From: Pseudomonas izuensis | GTDB taxonomy: Bacteria; Pseudomonadota; Gammaproteobacteria; Pseudomonadales; Pseudomonadaceae | Assembly (NCBI RefSeq): GCF_009861505.1 | Contig: NZ_WTFT01000009.1 | Span: 1 to 64,000, forward strand | Length of the DNA stretch: 64,000 bases | Reading direction: 5' to 3' | Shown: in pieces, positions 16,353 through 25,419 of the stretch | Position numbering within the stretch: position 1 is the first letter of the stretch | How the letters are laid out: each line of letters opens with the position of its first letter | The notes under the pieces: generated by a model | Told to the model about the DNA's origin: nothing | Seen by the model: the letters and a program-made list of their open reading frames with translations, nothing else | Database searches by the model: none | Program-made: the position numbers and the translations under genes

Positions 16353-17547
16353 ATGACCGACCGGCAGCGCTACAAACACTGACAGTGCGCTGGCGCAGCA
16401 GTGAGAACAGCGCACTCAGCGACAGGATGATCAAAACCCCGCAATACCCATCTATGGTCGCCACCAACCCGAAAGTGCGCGCAAGATTGCCGGCCAGCAA
16501 CGACGGCAGGCAGAACGCCAGATAACTGAGTGTGTAATACGCCGACATCAGACCCGCCCGCTCATGGGGCAAGGCCAACGGCACCAGACTGCGCACGGCA
16601 CCCAGAAAGCCACTGCCAAAGCCACAACCGGCAACGAGTGTGCCGAGGAAAAACAGCGGCAAGTTGGCGCTGTGTACGCCCAGCAGAATCAGGATCACAC
16701 CTGTCGCAAGCAAAGTGGCACCCAGCCGCAACGCCAGGGAGGCCGGTCGATTGCGCAGGGTGAAGATCATCAGGGCGCCCGTCAGCGTCAATGCCGCCAC
16801 GGTTGATCCGCCGACCAGGTTGGACGTCGAACCGGTGGCAGCGCGCACCAATGATGGAGCCAGAGAAGCGAAGAATCCACCGAGCGCCCACGTCGCGGTG
16901 TTGAGCGGCAAGACCCGCCACAAGGTAGAGCGCGCCTGCACCGGCACGTGCAGGGTTGGCCGCAATGATGCCCATGCGCCTGGCTGGCGCGAGACACTCT
17001 CCGGCAAACGCCACACGTACACGGCCTGCATCGCAAACAGAGCCAACAGTAACCAATAGGTCAGGTGTAATGGCGCTGGTGCAAATTCGGCCAACAAACC
17101 GCAGCCCATCCCGCCCAGGGCCATGCCGAGCAACGGTGCCACGCTGTTGATCAACGGGCCCTGTTGACGATCGGTATCGAGCAACGTGGCGCTCAATACG
17201 GCGGTGGCCATGCCGGTCGCGAAGCCTTGCAGCACCCGGGCACTGATCAGCCAGGCGACACTGTCGGCGTAGATAAACAGCAGCATCGCCAGAATGTTGA
17301 GCAACACAGCGGTGAATATCACCGGTTTACGCCCCAGGTAATCCGATAGCGAACCGACCGTCAGCAGCGCCACCAACAAACTGAGGGCATACACGCCGAA
17401 AATCAGGGTCAGCACCGCAGGCGAGAAATGCAGTTGCTCCTGGTACAAGTGATACAGGGGCGTCGGCGCCGTGGAGGCCGCCAGGAAGCTGAGTAAAGTG
17501 ACTGCCAGAAACCACAGGCTGGTACGGTTGGAATGAGTTGAGGACAT
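16351..17547 (-). CDS. MFS drug-efflux-type transporter
   Basis: 398 residues with twelve hydrophobic helices and the MFS loop 2-3 motif GSLSDYLGRKPVI. It has the look of DHA1-like exporters (APTPLYHLYQEQLHFSPAVLTLIFGVYALSLL). I place the start at the ATG at 17547, which has GGAG seven bases upstream, rather than a TTG 15 bases earlier. The start region is embedded in a long inverted repeat (17551-17591). A TetR regulator is divergently encoded at 17688, the usual arrangement for an inducible efflux pump. Confidence 0.88.
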   Translation of the reverse strand: MSSTHSNRTSLWFLAVTLLSFLAASTAPTPLYHLYQEQLHFSPAVLTLIFGVYALSLLVALLTVGSLSDYLGRKPVIFTAVLLNILAMLLFIYADSVAWLISARVLQGFATGMATAVLSATLLDTDRQQGPLINSVAPLLGMALGGMGCGLLAEFAPAPLHLTYWLLLALFAMQAVYVWRLPESVSRQPGAWASLRPTLHVPVQARSTLWRVLPLNTATWALGGFFASLAPSLVRAATGSTSNLVGGSTVAALTLTGALMIFTLRNRPASLALRLGATLLATGVILILLGVHSANLPLFFLGTLVAGCGFGSGFLGAVRSLVPLALPHERAGLMSAYYTLSYLAFCLPSLLAGNLARTFGLVATIDGYCGVLIILSLSALFSLLRQRTVSVCSAAGRS

Positions 17548-17550
17548 GGG

Positions 17551-17591
17551 CACGCTCCGCAAAAGCTAACTTTATGCTTTTGCGGAGTGTG
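17551..17591. promoter_or_regulatory. 16-bp inverted repeat over the MFS ribosome binding site, probable TetR operator
   Basis: CTCCGCAAAAGC (17555-17566) and GCTTTTGCGGAG (17576-17587) are perfect inverses around a nine-base centre. Counting the outer CAC/GTG pairs and allowing one mismatch gives arms of 16 bases. It ends four bases before the MFS start codon and contains its GGAG. As DNA it fits a large TetR-type operator; as RNA it would hide the ribosome binding site in a stem. Confidence 0.65.
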
Positions 17592-17687
17592 CTACCGGAT
17601 CGCGCTTAAAGCAAATTCTTTGTGTTAAGGTCCGGTGCATGGCTTTTCAAGACCGGGCACAGCCCCGGCACGAGACAGGAAACACAG

Positions 17688-18224
17688 ATGACCGCTCCCG
17701 TTTTACGCCCCGGCGGCCGAAGCGCCCGGGTCCAGGAATCAATTCATAAGGCGGTGCGCGAGCTCCTCGAAGAGCAGGATCGCTCCACCGTGACGGTGCC
17801 GCAGATTGCCGCGCGGGCGGGGGTCACACCCTCGACCATTTATCGGCGCTGGGGTGATTTGTCGGCACTGCTGGCGGACGTTGCGCTCGCCCGCCTGCAA
17901 CCGGAAACCGAGTCGGCCAGGACCGGCAGCTTGCAAGGCGATGTGCGGGCCTGGGCCGAACAGTATCTGGATGAAATGAGCTCTGCCCCCGGCCGCAACA
18001 TGCTGCGCGACGTGCAGTCGTGCCTCAAGCCGAGCTATTGCGCGACGATCATTGGCGGGCAATTGCAGGTCATTCTCGACCGCTACCCGGATGAGCCCAA
18101 GCCCAGCATCGATCGGCTGATCAACCTGGTGGCCGCGCCTATCGTGTTTCGCATACTGTTTTCCGAGGCGCCGCTGGAAGTTGAGGAATTGCATCGGTTG
18201 ATCGGGATTGCGCTGGGTCAGTGA
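17688..18224 (+). CDS. TetR-family transcriptional regulator
   Basis: 178 residues from the ATG at 17688 (AGGA nine bases upstream). The N-terminal HTH is clear: TVPQIAARAGVTPSTIYRRWGDLSALLADVAL (about residues 38-69). The C-terminal domain of about 110 residues is the TetR ligand-binding type with the MLRDVQSCLKP segment. It is divergent from the MFS exporter and probably represses it, and itself, through the inverted repeat at 17551-17591. Confidence 0.9.
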   Translation: MTAPVLRPGGRSARVQESIHKAVRELLEEQDRSTVTVPQIAARAGVTPSTIYRRWGDLSALLADVALARLQPETESARTGSLQGDVRAWAEQYLDEMSSAPGRNMLRDVQSCLKPSYCATIIGGQLQVILDRYPDEPKPSIDRLINLVAAPIVFRILFSEAPLEVEELHRLIGIALGQ

Positions 18225-18229
18225 GGGCC

Positions 18230-18310
18230 TCATCGCGAGCAAGCTTGCTCCCACAGGGATTTGTGCTACTGCATAGATCCAATGTGGGAGCGAGCCTGCT
18301 CGCGAAGAGG
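18230..18310. repeat. REP pair (REPIN) between tetR and the hybrid kinase
   Basis: CATCGCGAGCAAGCTTGCTCCCAC and GTGGGAGCGAGCCTGCTCGCGA in inverse orientation, starting five bases past the TetR stop codon. Confidence 0.9.
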
Positions 18311-18459
18311 CCCGCACTGGCACCGAAAATCTGACTGACACCCCACCTGCGACACCCCGCCACGCCACGACCTTGGTCGACACTGACTAACCCCTGCCAT
18401 CGTGCGAGACTGTCTGTCCGGGCGGGAGGTCCGGGTGTCCTTGGTTGTGTGGAGTTCCC

Positions 18460-21400
18460 ATGTCGCTGTCCAGCGGGCTGATTGCCGCCGTCGCCCTGGC
18501 CTATATGGCCATCATGTTCGCCATCGCCTTTTACGGCGACCGTCGCAGCACGCCGTTGCCGCCGCGGATGCGTGCGTGGGTGTACAGCCTGTCGCTGGCC
18601 GTCTATTGCACCAGCTGGACATTCTTTGGCGCCGTGGGTCAGGCGGCGGAGCAGCTTTGGTCATTCCTGCCGATCTACCTCGGGCCGATCCTGCTGCTGC
18701 TTGGCGCGCCGTGGGTGCTGCAAAAAATGGTGATGATCAGCAAGCAGGAGAACATCACCTCCATCGCCGACTTCATTGCCGCGCGCTACGGCAAATCCCA
18801 ATCGCTGGCGGTGGTGGTGGCGCTGATTTGCCTGGTCGGCGTGTTGCCCTACATCGCCTTGCAGCTCAAAGGCATCGTCCTCGGGGTGAACCTGCTGATC
18901 GGCGCGGGCGCCGACGCCATGGGGGTTCGCGCGCAGGACACCGCGCTCGTGGTGTCACTGGTGCTGGCGTTGTTCACCATCGTCTTCGGTACCCGCAACC
19001 TCGACGCCACGGAACACCACCGCGGCATGGTACTGGCGATTGCCTTCGAATCGCTGGTCAAGCTGTTCGCGTTTCTGGCGGTCGGCGCGTATGTGACGTT
19101 CGGGCTGTATGACGGCTTTGACGACCTGTTCAATCAGGCCATGCTCGCCCCGCGTCTCGAGGAGTACTGGAAAGAAACCGTTAACTGGCCTTCGATGGTG
19201 GTACAGACCGGGGTGGCGATGATGGCGATCATCTGCCTGCCACGACAGTTCCAGATGACGGTGGTGGAAAACATCGACCCTCAGGATTTGCGCCTGGCCA
19301 AATGGGTGTTCCCGACGTACCTCGCCCTCGCGGCATTGTTCGTCGTACCGATCGCCCTGGCCGGCCAGATGCTGCTGCCGAGTTCGGTGCTGCCGGACTC
19401 CTTTGTCATCAGCCTGCCGTTGGCTCAGGCACACCCGGCCCTGGCCTTGCTGGCCTTCATCGGCGGCGCTTCGGCGGCCACCGGCATGGTGATCGTGGAG
19501 TGTGTTGCGCTGTCGACCATGGTTTCCAACGACATGCTGTTGCCATGGCTGTTGCGCCGCAACAACGCCGAACGGCCGTTCGAAGTGTTCCGCCAGTGGA
19601 TGCTGTCGGTGCGCCGCGTGAGTATCGTGGTGATTTTACTGCTGGCTTATGTCAGCTACCGATTGCTGGGCTCGACCGCGAGCCTGGCGACCATCGGCCA
19701 GATTGCTTTTGCCGCCGTGACGCAACTGGCGCCGGCCATGCTCGGTGCGCTGTACTGGAAGCAGGCCAACCGTCGCGGCGTATTCGCCGGCCTCGCCACC
19801 GGCACCTTCCTGTGGTTCTACACCCTGATACTGCCCATCGCCGCCCACAGCCTCGGCTTGCCCTTGAGCAATTTCCCGGGCCTGGCCTGGCTGCACAGCA
19901 ACCCGCTGAACCTGCCCATCACGCCACTGACCCAAGGCGTGGTCCTGTCCCTCGCCGGCAACTTCACCCTGTTCGCCTGGGTTTCGGTCCTGTCGCGCAC
20001 GCGAGTGTCGGAACACTGGCAGGCCGGTCGTTTCATCGGCCAGGAAATCAGTGCCCGCCCCAGCGCGCGCTCGATGCTGGCGGTGCAGATCGACGATCTG
20101 CTGCAACTGGCCGCCCGCTTCGTCGGTGAAGAGCGCGCCCGCCAGAGCTTTATCCGTTTTGCCTACCGCCAGGGCAAAGGCTTTAATCCGAGCCAAAACG
20201 CCGACGGTGAATGGATCGCCCATACCGAGCGATTGCTGGCCGGTGTCCTGGGGGCTTCGTCGACGCGCGCGGTGGTAAAAGCCGCCATCGAAGGTCGGGA
20301 AATGCAACTGGAGGACGTCGTGCGCATCGCCGATGAAGCCTCGGAAGTCCTGCAGTTCAACCGCGCGCTGCTGCAAGGGGCCATCGAGAACATCACCCAA
20401 GGCATCAGCGTGGTCGACCAGTCGCTGAAGCTGGTGGCCTGGAACCGTCGCTACCTGGAACTGTTCAATTACCCGGATGGCTTGATCAGCGTCGGCCGGC
20501 CGATTGCCGACATCATTCGCCACAACGCCGAGCGTGGCCTGTGCGGCCCCGGCGAAGCCGAAGTGCACGTCGCCCGCCGCCTGCATTGGATGCGCCAGGG
20601 TCGCGCTCATACTTCCGAGCGGTTGTTCCCCAATGGACGGGTGATCGAACTGATCGGCAACCCGATGCCGGGCGGCGGTTTCGTCATGAGTTTCACCGAC
20701 ATCACCCCGTTCCGAGAAGCCGAATACGCGCTGACCGAAGCCAACGAAGGCCTGGAGCAGCGGGTGGCCGAACGCACCCACGAGCTGTCGCAGCTCAACG
20801 TGGCCCTGACCGAAGCCAAGGGCACCGCAGAAGCGGCCAACCAGTCGAAAACCCGCTTTCTGGCCGCTGTCAGCCACGACTTGATGCAACCCTTAAACGC
20901 GGCGCGACTGTTCTCCGCGGCCCTGACCCATCAGGAAGAGGGCTTGTCCGCCGAGGCGCAAAAACTGGTGCAGCACCTGGACAGCTCACTGCGTTCAGCC
21001 GAAGACCTGATCAGCGATCTACTGGACATTTCCCGCCTGGAAAACGGCAAGATCAATCCCGACGCCAGGCCATTTGCGCTCAATGAGATGTTCGATGCCC
21101 TCGGCGCCGAATTCAAGGCACTGGCACGGGATCAAGGGCTGGAGTTCCGCGTGCGGGGCAGCACGCTGCGCATCGAAAGCGACATCAAACTGCTGCGCCG
21201 AATCCTGCAGAACTTCCTGACCAATGCCTTCCGCTATGCCAAAGGCCCGGTGCTGCTGGGGGTTCGCCGTCGCCAGGGCGAGCTGTGCCTGGAGGTCTGG
21301 GACCGTGGGCCGGGCATTCCGGAAGATAAGCAGCAGGTGATTTTCGAAGAATTCAAACGCCTCGACAGCCATCAGACACGCGCCGAGAAAGGCCTGGGGC

Positions 21401-21930
21401 TCGGGCTGGCGATTGCCGACGGGTTGTGCCGCGTGCTGGGGCATACCTTGCGCGTACGTTCATGGCCAGGGCGCGGCAGCGTATTCAGCGTCAGCGTACC
21501 GCTGGCCCGGGCGCAAGCCACGTTGCCGGCCAAGGCCGCCGAGCTCAATGGCAAATTGCTCAGCGGTGCGCAGGTGCTGTGCATCGACAACGAAGACAGC
21601 ATCCTGATCGGTATGAACAGTTTGCTCACTCGCTGGGGTTGCCAGGTCTGGACCGCGCGCAATCGCGACGAGTGCGCGGCGCTGCTCGGCGACGGGGTGC
21701 GGCCGCAACTGGCCCTAGTGGATTACCACCTGGACAATGGCGAAACGGGCACTGAATTGATGGCCTGGTTGCGCACTCGCCTGGGCGAACCGGTGCCCGG
21801 CGTGGTGATCAGCGCCGATGGCCGACCGGAGACCATGGCCCAGGTGCATGCGGCGGGGTTGGACTACCTGGCTAAACCTGTGAAACCGGCGGCGTTGCGG
21901 GCTTTGTTGAGTCGGCATTTGCCGTTGTAA
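18460..21930 (+). CDS. SSS-domain hybrid histidine kinase, CrbS/MxtR-like
   Basis: 1156 residues. An N-terminal sodium:solute-symporter-like domain of 12-13 helices (1 to about 500) is followed by a STAC-like linker (about 525-640) and a PAS domain (about 640-765). A dimerisation/phosphoacceptor helix with SHDLMQPLNAARLF follows (His806). A HATPase domain (NAFRYAKG, DRGPGIPED, GLGLGLAI) and a C-terminal receiver with LVDYHLDN (Asp1088) complete it. The layout and length match CrbS/MxtR, the membrane sensor that works with the CrbR/ErdR response regulator to control acetyl-CoA synthetase and acetate/ethanol metabolism; the regulator is not encoded nearby. The ATG at 18460 has GGAG five bases upstream. 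The name is an inference from architecture and from my memory of gene order in Pseudomonas aeruginosa. Confidence 0.85.
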   Translation: MSLSSGLIAAVALAYMAIMFAIAFYGDRRSTPLPPRMRAWVYSLSLAVYCTSWTFFGAVGQAAEQLWSFLPIYLGPILLLLGAPWVLQKMVMISKQENITSIADFIAARYGKSQSLAVVVALICLVGVLPYIALQLKGIVLGVNLLIGAGADAMGVRAQDTALVVSLVLALFTIVFGTRNLDATEHHRGMVLAIAFESLVKLFAFLAVGAYVTFGLYDGFDDLFNQAMLAPRLEEYWKETVNWPSMVVQTGVAMMAIICLPRQFQMTVVENIDPQDLRLAKWVFPTYLALAALFVVPIALAGQMLLPSSVLPDSFVISLPLAQAHPALALLAFIGGASAATGMVIVECVALSTMVSNDMLLPWLLRRNNAERPFEVFRQWMLSVRRVSIVVILLLAYVSYRLLGSTASLATIGQIAFAAVTQLAPAMLGALYWKQANRRGVFAGLATGTFLWFYTLILPIAAHSLGLPLSNFPGLAWLHSNPLNLPITPLTQGVVLSLAGNFTLFAWVSVLSRTRVSEHWQAGRFIGQEISARPSARSMLAVQIDDLLQLAARFVGEERARQSFIRFAYRQGKGFNPSQNADGEWIAHTERLLAGVLGASSTRAVVKAAIEGREMQLEDVVRIADEASEVLQFNRALLQGAIENITQGISVVDQSLKLVAWNRRYLELFNYPDGLISVGRPIADIIRHNAERGLCGPGEAEVHVARRLHWMRQGRAHTSERLFPNGRVIELIGNPMPGGGFVMSFTDITPFREAEYALTEANEGLEQRVAERTHELSQLNVALTEAKGTAEAANQSKTRFLAAVSHDLMQPLNAARLFSAALTHQEEGLSAEAQKLVQHLDSSLRSAEDLISDLLDISRLENGKINPDARPFALNEMFDALGAEFKALARDQGLEFRVRGSTLRIESDIKLLRRILQNFLTNAFRYAKGPVLLGVRRRQGELCLEVWDRGPGIPEDKQQVIFEEFKRLDSHQTRAEKGLGLGLAIADGLCRVLGHTLRVRSWPGRGSVFSVSVPLARAQATLPAKAAELNGKLLSGAQVLCIDNEDSILIGMNSLLTRWGCQVWTARNRDECAALLGDGVRPQLALVDYHLDNGETGTELMAWLRTRLGEPVPGVVISADGRPETMAQVHAAGLDYLAKPVKPAALRALLSRHLPL

Positions 21931-21961
21931 TGGTTTGAGTTTTGCGCTGGCAGGTATGACG

Positions 21962-22049
21962 CCATCGCGAGCAAGCTTTGCTCCCACAGGATTGATGCAT
22001 GCCCGCGAGCTCGGGGCACAACCTGTGGGAGCAAAGCTTGCTCGCGATG
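21962..22049. repeat. REP pair (REPIN) between the hybrid kinase and rmuC
   Basis: CATCGCGAGCAAGCTTTGCTCCCAC and its inverse GTGGGAGCAAAGCTTGCTCGCGATG, separated by about 37 bases. It sits between convergent genes. Confidence 0.92.
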
Positions 22050-22058
22050 CTTTTCTGG

Positions 22059-23552
22059 TTATTCCGGTAATTCGACCAGCCCGTCGACATCCGTCATCGC
22101 CCGCTCCAGCAAATCCGCCGGCAAGCTTTTACTTGCTCTCGCCCCGAGCAATTTCAGCTGTTCACTGCGGCTGACCAGGTTGCCGCGGCCTTCTGTCAGC
22201 TTGTTGCGCGCTGCGCTGTAGGCTTTGTCCAGTTGCTGCAAGCGATTACCGACTTCATCCAGATCCTGAATGAACAACACGAATTTATCGTACAGCCACC
22301 CCGCCCGCTCGGCGATTTCCCGGGCGTTCTGGCTTTGCCGCTCCTGCTTCCACAGGCTGTCGATAACGCGCAGCGTCGCCAGCAAGGTGGTCGGACTGAC
22401 GATCACGATATTGCGGTCGAACGCTTCCTGGAACAGTGTCGGCTCGGCCTGCAACGCGGCGGAAAATGCCGCTTCGATCGGCACGAACAGCAGCACGAAA
22501 TCCAGACTGTGCAAGCCATCGAGCCGCTTGTAGTCCTTGCCGGCCAAACCTTTGACGTGATTGCGCAGGGACAATACGTGCTGCTTGATGGCGATCTGGC
22601 TGATGCCCTCGTCTTCGGCCGCCACGTATTGCTGATACGCCGTGAGGCTGACTTTGGAGTCGACCACCACCTGCTTGTCGCCGGGCAGATAGATGATCAC
22701 GTCCGGCTGGAAACGCTCGCCGTCCGGACCTTTGAGATTGACCTGGGTCTGATACTCGCGCCCCTTCTCCAGGCCCGCATGCTCAAGCACTCGTTCCAGA
22801 ATCAGTTCACCCCAGTTACCCTGGGTCTTCTGCCCCTTCAAGGCACGGGTCAGGTTGGTGGCTTCGTCGCTCAGGCGCAAATTGAGTTGCTGCAAACGCT
22901 CCAGTTCCTTCGCCAGCGAAAAGCGCTCCCGGGCTTCAGCCTGATAACTTTCCTCGACGCGTTTTTCAAACGACTGGATGCGCTCCTTCAATGGATCGAG
23001 TAACTGCCCCAGTCGCTGCTGGCTGGTTTCGGCGAAACGCTGCTCTCGCTCATCGAAAATTTTCCCCGCCAGTTCGGCGAACTGCGCACGCAGCTCATCT
23101 CTTGATCCTTGCAGGTCATTGAGGCGCTGCTGATGACTGTCCTGCTGCTCGCGCAGCTCGGCATTGAGCGAGGCGGCATGGGCATCCAGGCGGCGCAATT
23201 CGGCATCTTTGCCAGCGCGCTCGATATTCCAGGCGTGGGCGGCGTCGCGCGCATCGTCGCGTTCGATTTGCAGCAGCTCGACTTCGCGACGTACCGCCGC
23301 CAGGTCAGCTTGCCGGGCGGCATTGAACTGGCCGAGATCGGCTACTTCATCGCGACAGGCTTCGAGTTGCGCATTCAGGCCATCCTGCGCCAGTTGCGCC
23401 GTGGCCAGGCGCTCTTGCAGCAGCGCTGTCTCTGCCTGTGCCCTGCTTACCCTGCTTTGAAGTTGCCAGGCCACCACCAGTAACGGCAGAGCAGCGCCCC
23501 CCAGACCGAGCAATGCGCTGGTCAAGTCCATAGCCATAGCCATTCCTGCCAT
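22059..23552 (-). CDS. rmuC: DNA recombination protein RmuC
   Basis: About 497 residues: an N-terminal hydrophobic anchor (about 10-28), a long coiled coil (about 35-220, rich in Gln, Glu, Ala and Arg) and the conserved RmuC nuclease-like domain (about 230-440). The conserved blocks are GNWGELILERVLEHAGLEKGREY, PDVIIYLPGDKQVVVDSKVSL and VLLFVPIEAAFSAAL. RmuC limits inversions and other rearrangements at repeats in E. coli. Four in-frame ATGs lie within the first eight codons (23552, 23543, 23537, 23531). The one at 23537 has AGGA at the best distance. Confidence 0.95.
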   Translation of the reverse strand: MAGMAMAMDLTSALLGLGGAALPLLVVAWQLQSRVSRAQAETALLQERLATAQLAQDGLNAQLEACRDEVADLGQFNAARQADLAAVRREVELLQIERDDARDAAHAWNIERAGKDAELRRLDAHAASLNAELREQQDSHQQRLNDLQGSRDELRAQFAELAGKIFDEREQRFAETSQQRLGQLLDPLKERIQSFEKRVEESYQAEARERFSLAKELERLQQLNLRLSDEATNLTRALKGQKTQGNWGELILERVLEHAGLEKGREYQTQVNLKGPDGERFQPDVIIYLPGDKQVVVDSKVSLTAYQQYVAAEDEGISQIAIKQHVLSLRNHVKGLAGKDYKRLDGLHSLDFVLLFVPIEAAFSAALQAEPTLFQEAFDRNIVIVSPTTLLATLRVIDSLWKQERQSQNAREIAERAGWLYDKFVLFIQDLDEVGNRLQQLDKAYSAARNKLTEGRGNLVSRSEQLKLLGARASKSLPADLLERAMTDVDGLVELPE

Positions 23553-23598
23553 TGAAATATTGCTTGAAGGTTAACCAAGGCGTCAGGTCTTGGACAGC

Positions 23599-23922
23599 TC
23601 AGTCTTCGATCCGGCCCAGTTCCTGTTGTGCGCGCAGATCCCCTGCCCGCGCGGCTTGGCGCAAGAGGTCCTGGCCGATGCGACGGTCCCTGGCATTGCC
23701 GCACTCGCGGCACATCAACTGGCCGAGGCGGCTTTGCGCAGCCACGACACCCTCACGGGCCGGTTGCTTGAGCAAACGCCCGGCGATGTGTTTGACGTTG
23801 GTGTTTTCACCCAGGTGCGGACTGTCCAGCAGCCATTCGGCCACCCGCATCGAAAAGCGCTTGGGCGGAGCAACAGGGGATGTTTTGGACGTGGAGGACG
23901 CGGACGGTGTACGAAACTTCAT
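23599..23922 (-). CDS. small Sel1-like repeat protein
   Basis: 107 residues from the ATG at 23922; an upstream GTG at 23955 would add 11 residues including a CPQC pair. The C-terminal half has one Sel1-type hairpin pair: REGVVAAQSRLGQLMCRE and RIGQDLLRQAARAGDLRAQQELG. The N-terminus is Ser/Thr/Pro-rich and likely disordered. Neither candidate start has a good ribosome binding site. The function is unknown. It lies 46 bases upstream of rmuC in the same direction, so the two may be co-transcribed. Confidence 0.65.
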   Translation of the reverse strand: MKFRTPSASSTSKTSPVAPPKRFSMRVAEWLLDSPHLGENTNVKHIAGRLLKQPAREGVVAAQSRLGQLMCRECGNARDRRIGQDLLRQAARAGDLRAQQELGRIED

Positions 23923-23955
23923 AAAGCACTGTGGGCAGATCGGAGGGCGCGCCAC

Positions 23956-24913
23956 TCTACTCTTTTTTTCTTACAGGTAAAGGTGAAAAAATCGCGGCAC
24001 GCCCGTGCTAGAGCAAGCGCTCGGGACAATCCACAGAAGCTGTGGATAACTCAGTGGACAACCGCCCCTGAACCCGCGCAAAGCCCTATGGAATGGGGCC
24101 TGCAGACAAACTGTCGATTTTTTCACCAGTAAAAAAAAGCGATGTTTTTCATTGACTTAAATTTTGGTTACAGGCACCCACTGCGTTTGAAGGCTAGATG
24201 ACAGCGGGGTGACAGGCTGCGCTACCAATGTGCACAAGTACCTTCGCGGTGGTTATATCGCTGACCTTTTTCGGCGCACTTTTTCTCTTTTCCTGGGGAT
24301 AAACCCCGCAAAACCCGTGATCCAGACTGCTCTCCACTGGTCGGATCGACCGGACCACCCGTCGGATTCCGGGCGTTTACAGGGCACCTTTCTGGTTCAT
24401 GACCTGGGGCAAATCACTTCACGCCGCCGAAAATGGCATGGATGGCGGATCTTTTTTGGCTAACACACTTCCCTTCGACAGTTCAATCCGTTAGTATCCG
24501 CGGCGTTAGTACCAAGCTGAAAGTCAATTCTGGTCGAACAAATCCCCCGGTCAGCCTTCCCACAGGAAGCCTTCCACCGAACAAGCGGGATCGACCACCT
24601 CGATGGTTTCCAGGTAAATCCTGCATCAACACAGCCTTTGAATCGAAAGCAAAGGGTGTTGTCAGGCTCGCTTACTCTGACCGAACCAACCTGCAAATTG
24701 ATCAGGATCTTCACCCCGGGCCCAGAACCTTTGCCCTCGATGTGTTGCCTGCCCTCCTAAGTACCTACCTGCCAGCCCAAGCGCGCCAATTATCAGCGCT
24801 TCAAACTGGCTGCTTTGTTCCAGTCGGGTTCTTCGTTCGACCAACGGTGGTCGTCGTTACTGGAACGTTTTAATTTTGCACGGCTCTTATCCGTGTCGCT
24901 TGTAGGAACACCC
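23956..24913. other. 960-base region without a convincing gene
   Basis: Both strands were read. Open frames of 60-146 codons exist but have protein compositions and starts unlike genes. Items seen are a DnaA-box-like TGTGGATAA at 24040-24048, an AT-rich block around 24117-24170 with TTGACTTAAATTTT, a terminator-like hairpin at 24424-24457, and a pyrimidine-rich tract in the second half. The block leads into the small protein at 24914 and may contain a long 5' leader or one or more small RNAs. Confidence 0.5.
24424..24457 (+). terminator. possible intrinsic terminator in the gene-poor region
   Basis: CCGCC (24424-24428) and GGCGG (24444-24448) form a short stem with a 15-base loop, followed by ATCTTTTTT. 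The stem is weak, but the T-run is good. If real, it ends a transcript that starts upstream in 24050-24300, where no protein gene is seen. Confidence 0.4.
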
Positions 24914-25144
24914 ATGACTATGTCTACTCAAATCCATGCACAGGATGCCATCCGCACCCTAACCAACGCTTTTGCACCAATGAACTGCCTGATCATGGCC
25001 GCTCGCAAAGGCTGTTTCAGCTTTACCCTGGTCAACGAACACGGCATCGCCCGTCACAGCGAACGCCTGTACCCCGATCAATACTCCAGCGCCGAACCGC
25101 TGCAGGCCGTGATCGAACGTACCCGTCAGGCACTGGTTGCCTGA
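24914..25144 (+). CDS. small conserved hypothetical protein
   Basis: 76 residues, soluble, no signal. The start is the ATG at 24914 with AGGAAC upstream; a second ATG two codons later is possible. The sequence FSFTLVNEHGIARHSERLYPDQYSS suggests a small alpha/beta fold (helix, two to three strands, helix), of the kind seen in short Pseudomonas-restricted DUF families. I do not recognise the family with certainty. An intrinsic terminator directly downstream supports a real, single-gene transcript. Confidence 0.75.
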   Translation: MTMSTQIHAQDAIRTLTNAFAPMNCLIMAARKGCFSFTLVNEHGIARHSERLYPDQYSSAEPLQAVIERTRQALVA

Positions 25145-25167
25145 GACGCCAGCAAGGCTGAAACATC

Positions 25168-25197
25168 AAAGGCCCCGCTCAAAAAGCGGGGCTTTTT
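25168..25197 (+). terminator. terminator after the 76-residue gene
   Basis: GGCCCCGCT and AGCGGGGCT form a strong stem with a five-A loop, preceded by AAA and followed by TTTTTATT. Confidence 0.9.
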
Positions 25198-25419
25198 ATT
25201 GCCCGCCATTTCACGTCAGCCCACCCCCGCTTAAGCACCAACCGATATAACGGTTATAACTCGAAGCCGGAAATATTTTAAAAACAGGCCTTTACGTTAC
25301 CAATATGACACTACACTTCAACTCAAGCGGTCTCATCCGCTTCCGGCGAGCCTGAGTCGATTCACCGCTGCCAACGCTCCTTTCAGGTATCGCCGCCCAT
25401 TTTATGTTTCGAGGGTTTT

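Noticed and set aside
19636..20889. 417-codon open frame opposite the hybrid kinase
   Set aside because: It is antisense to conserved SSS, PAS and kinase sequence, with no start signal.
24140..24200. Sigma-54 or sigma-70 promoter in the AT-rich block
   Set aside because: TTGACT is present, but no -10 lies at a proper distance, and GGCAC..GC has the wrong spacing for sigma-54.
24209..24463. 84-codon open frame with a GTG start
   Set aside because: It has no ribosome binding site and no hydrophobic or domain pattern, and it ends in the terminator-like structure. Not supported as a gene.
24433..24873. 146-codon open frame in the gene-poor region
   Set aside because: Its composition is Pro/Val/Arg-rich without domain features, it has no ribosome binding site, and it starts inside a terminator-like hairpin.
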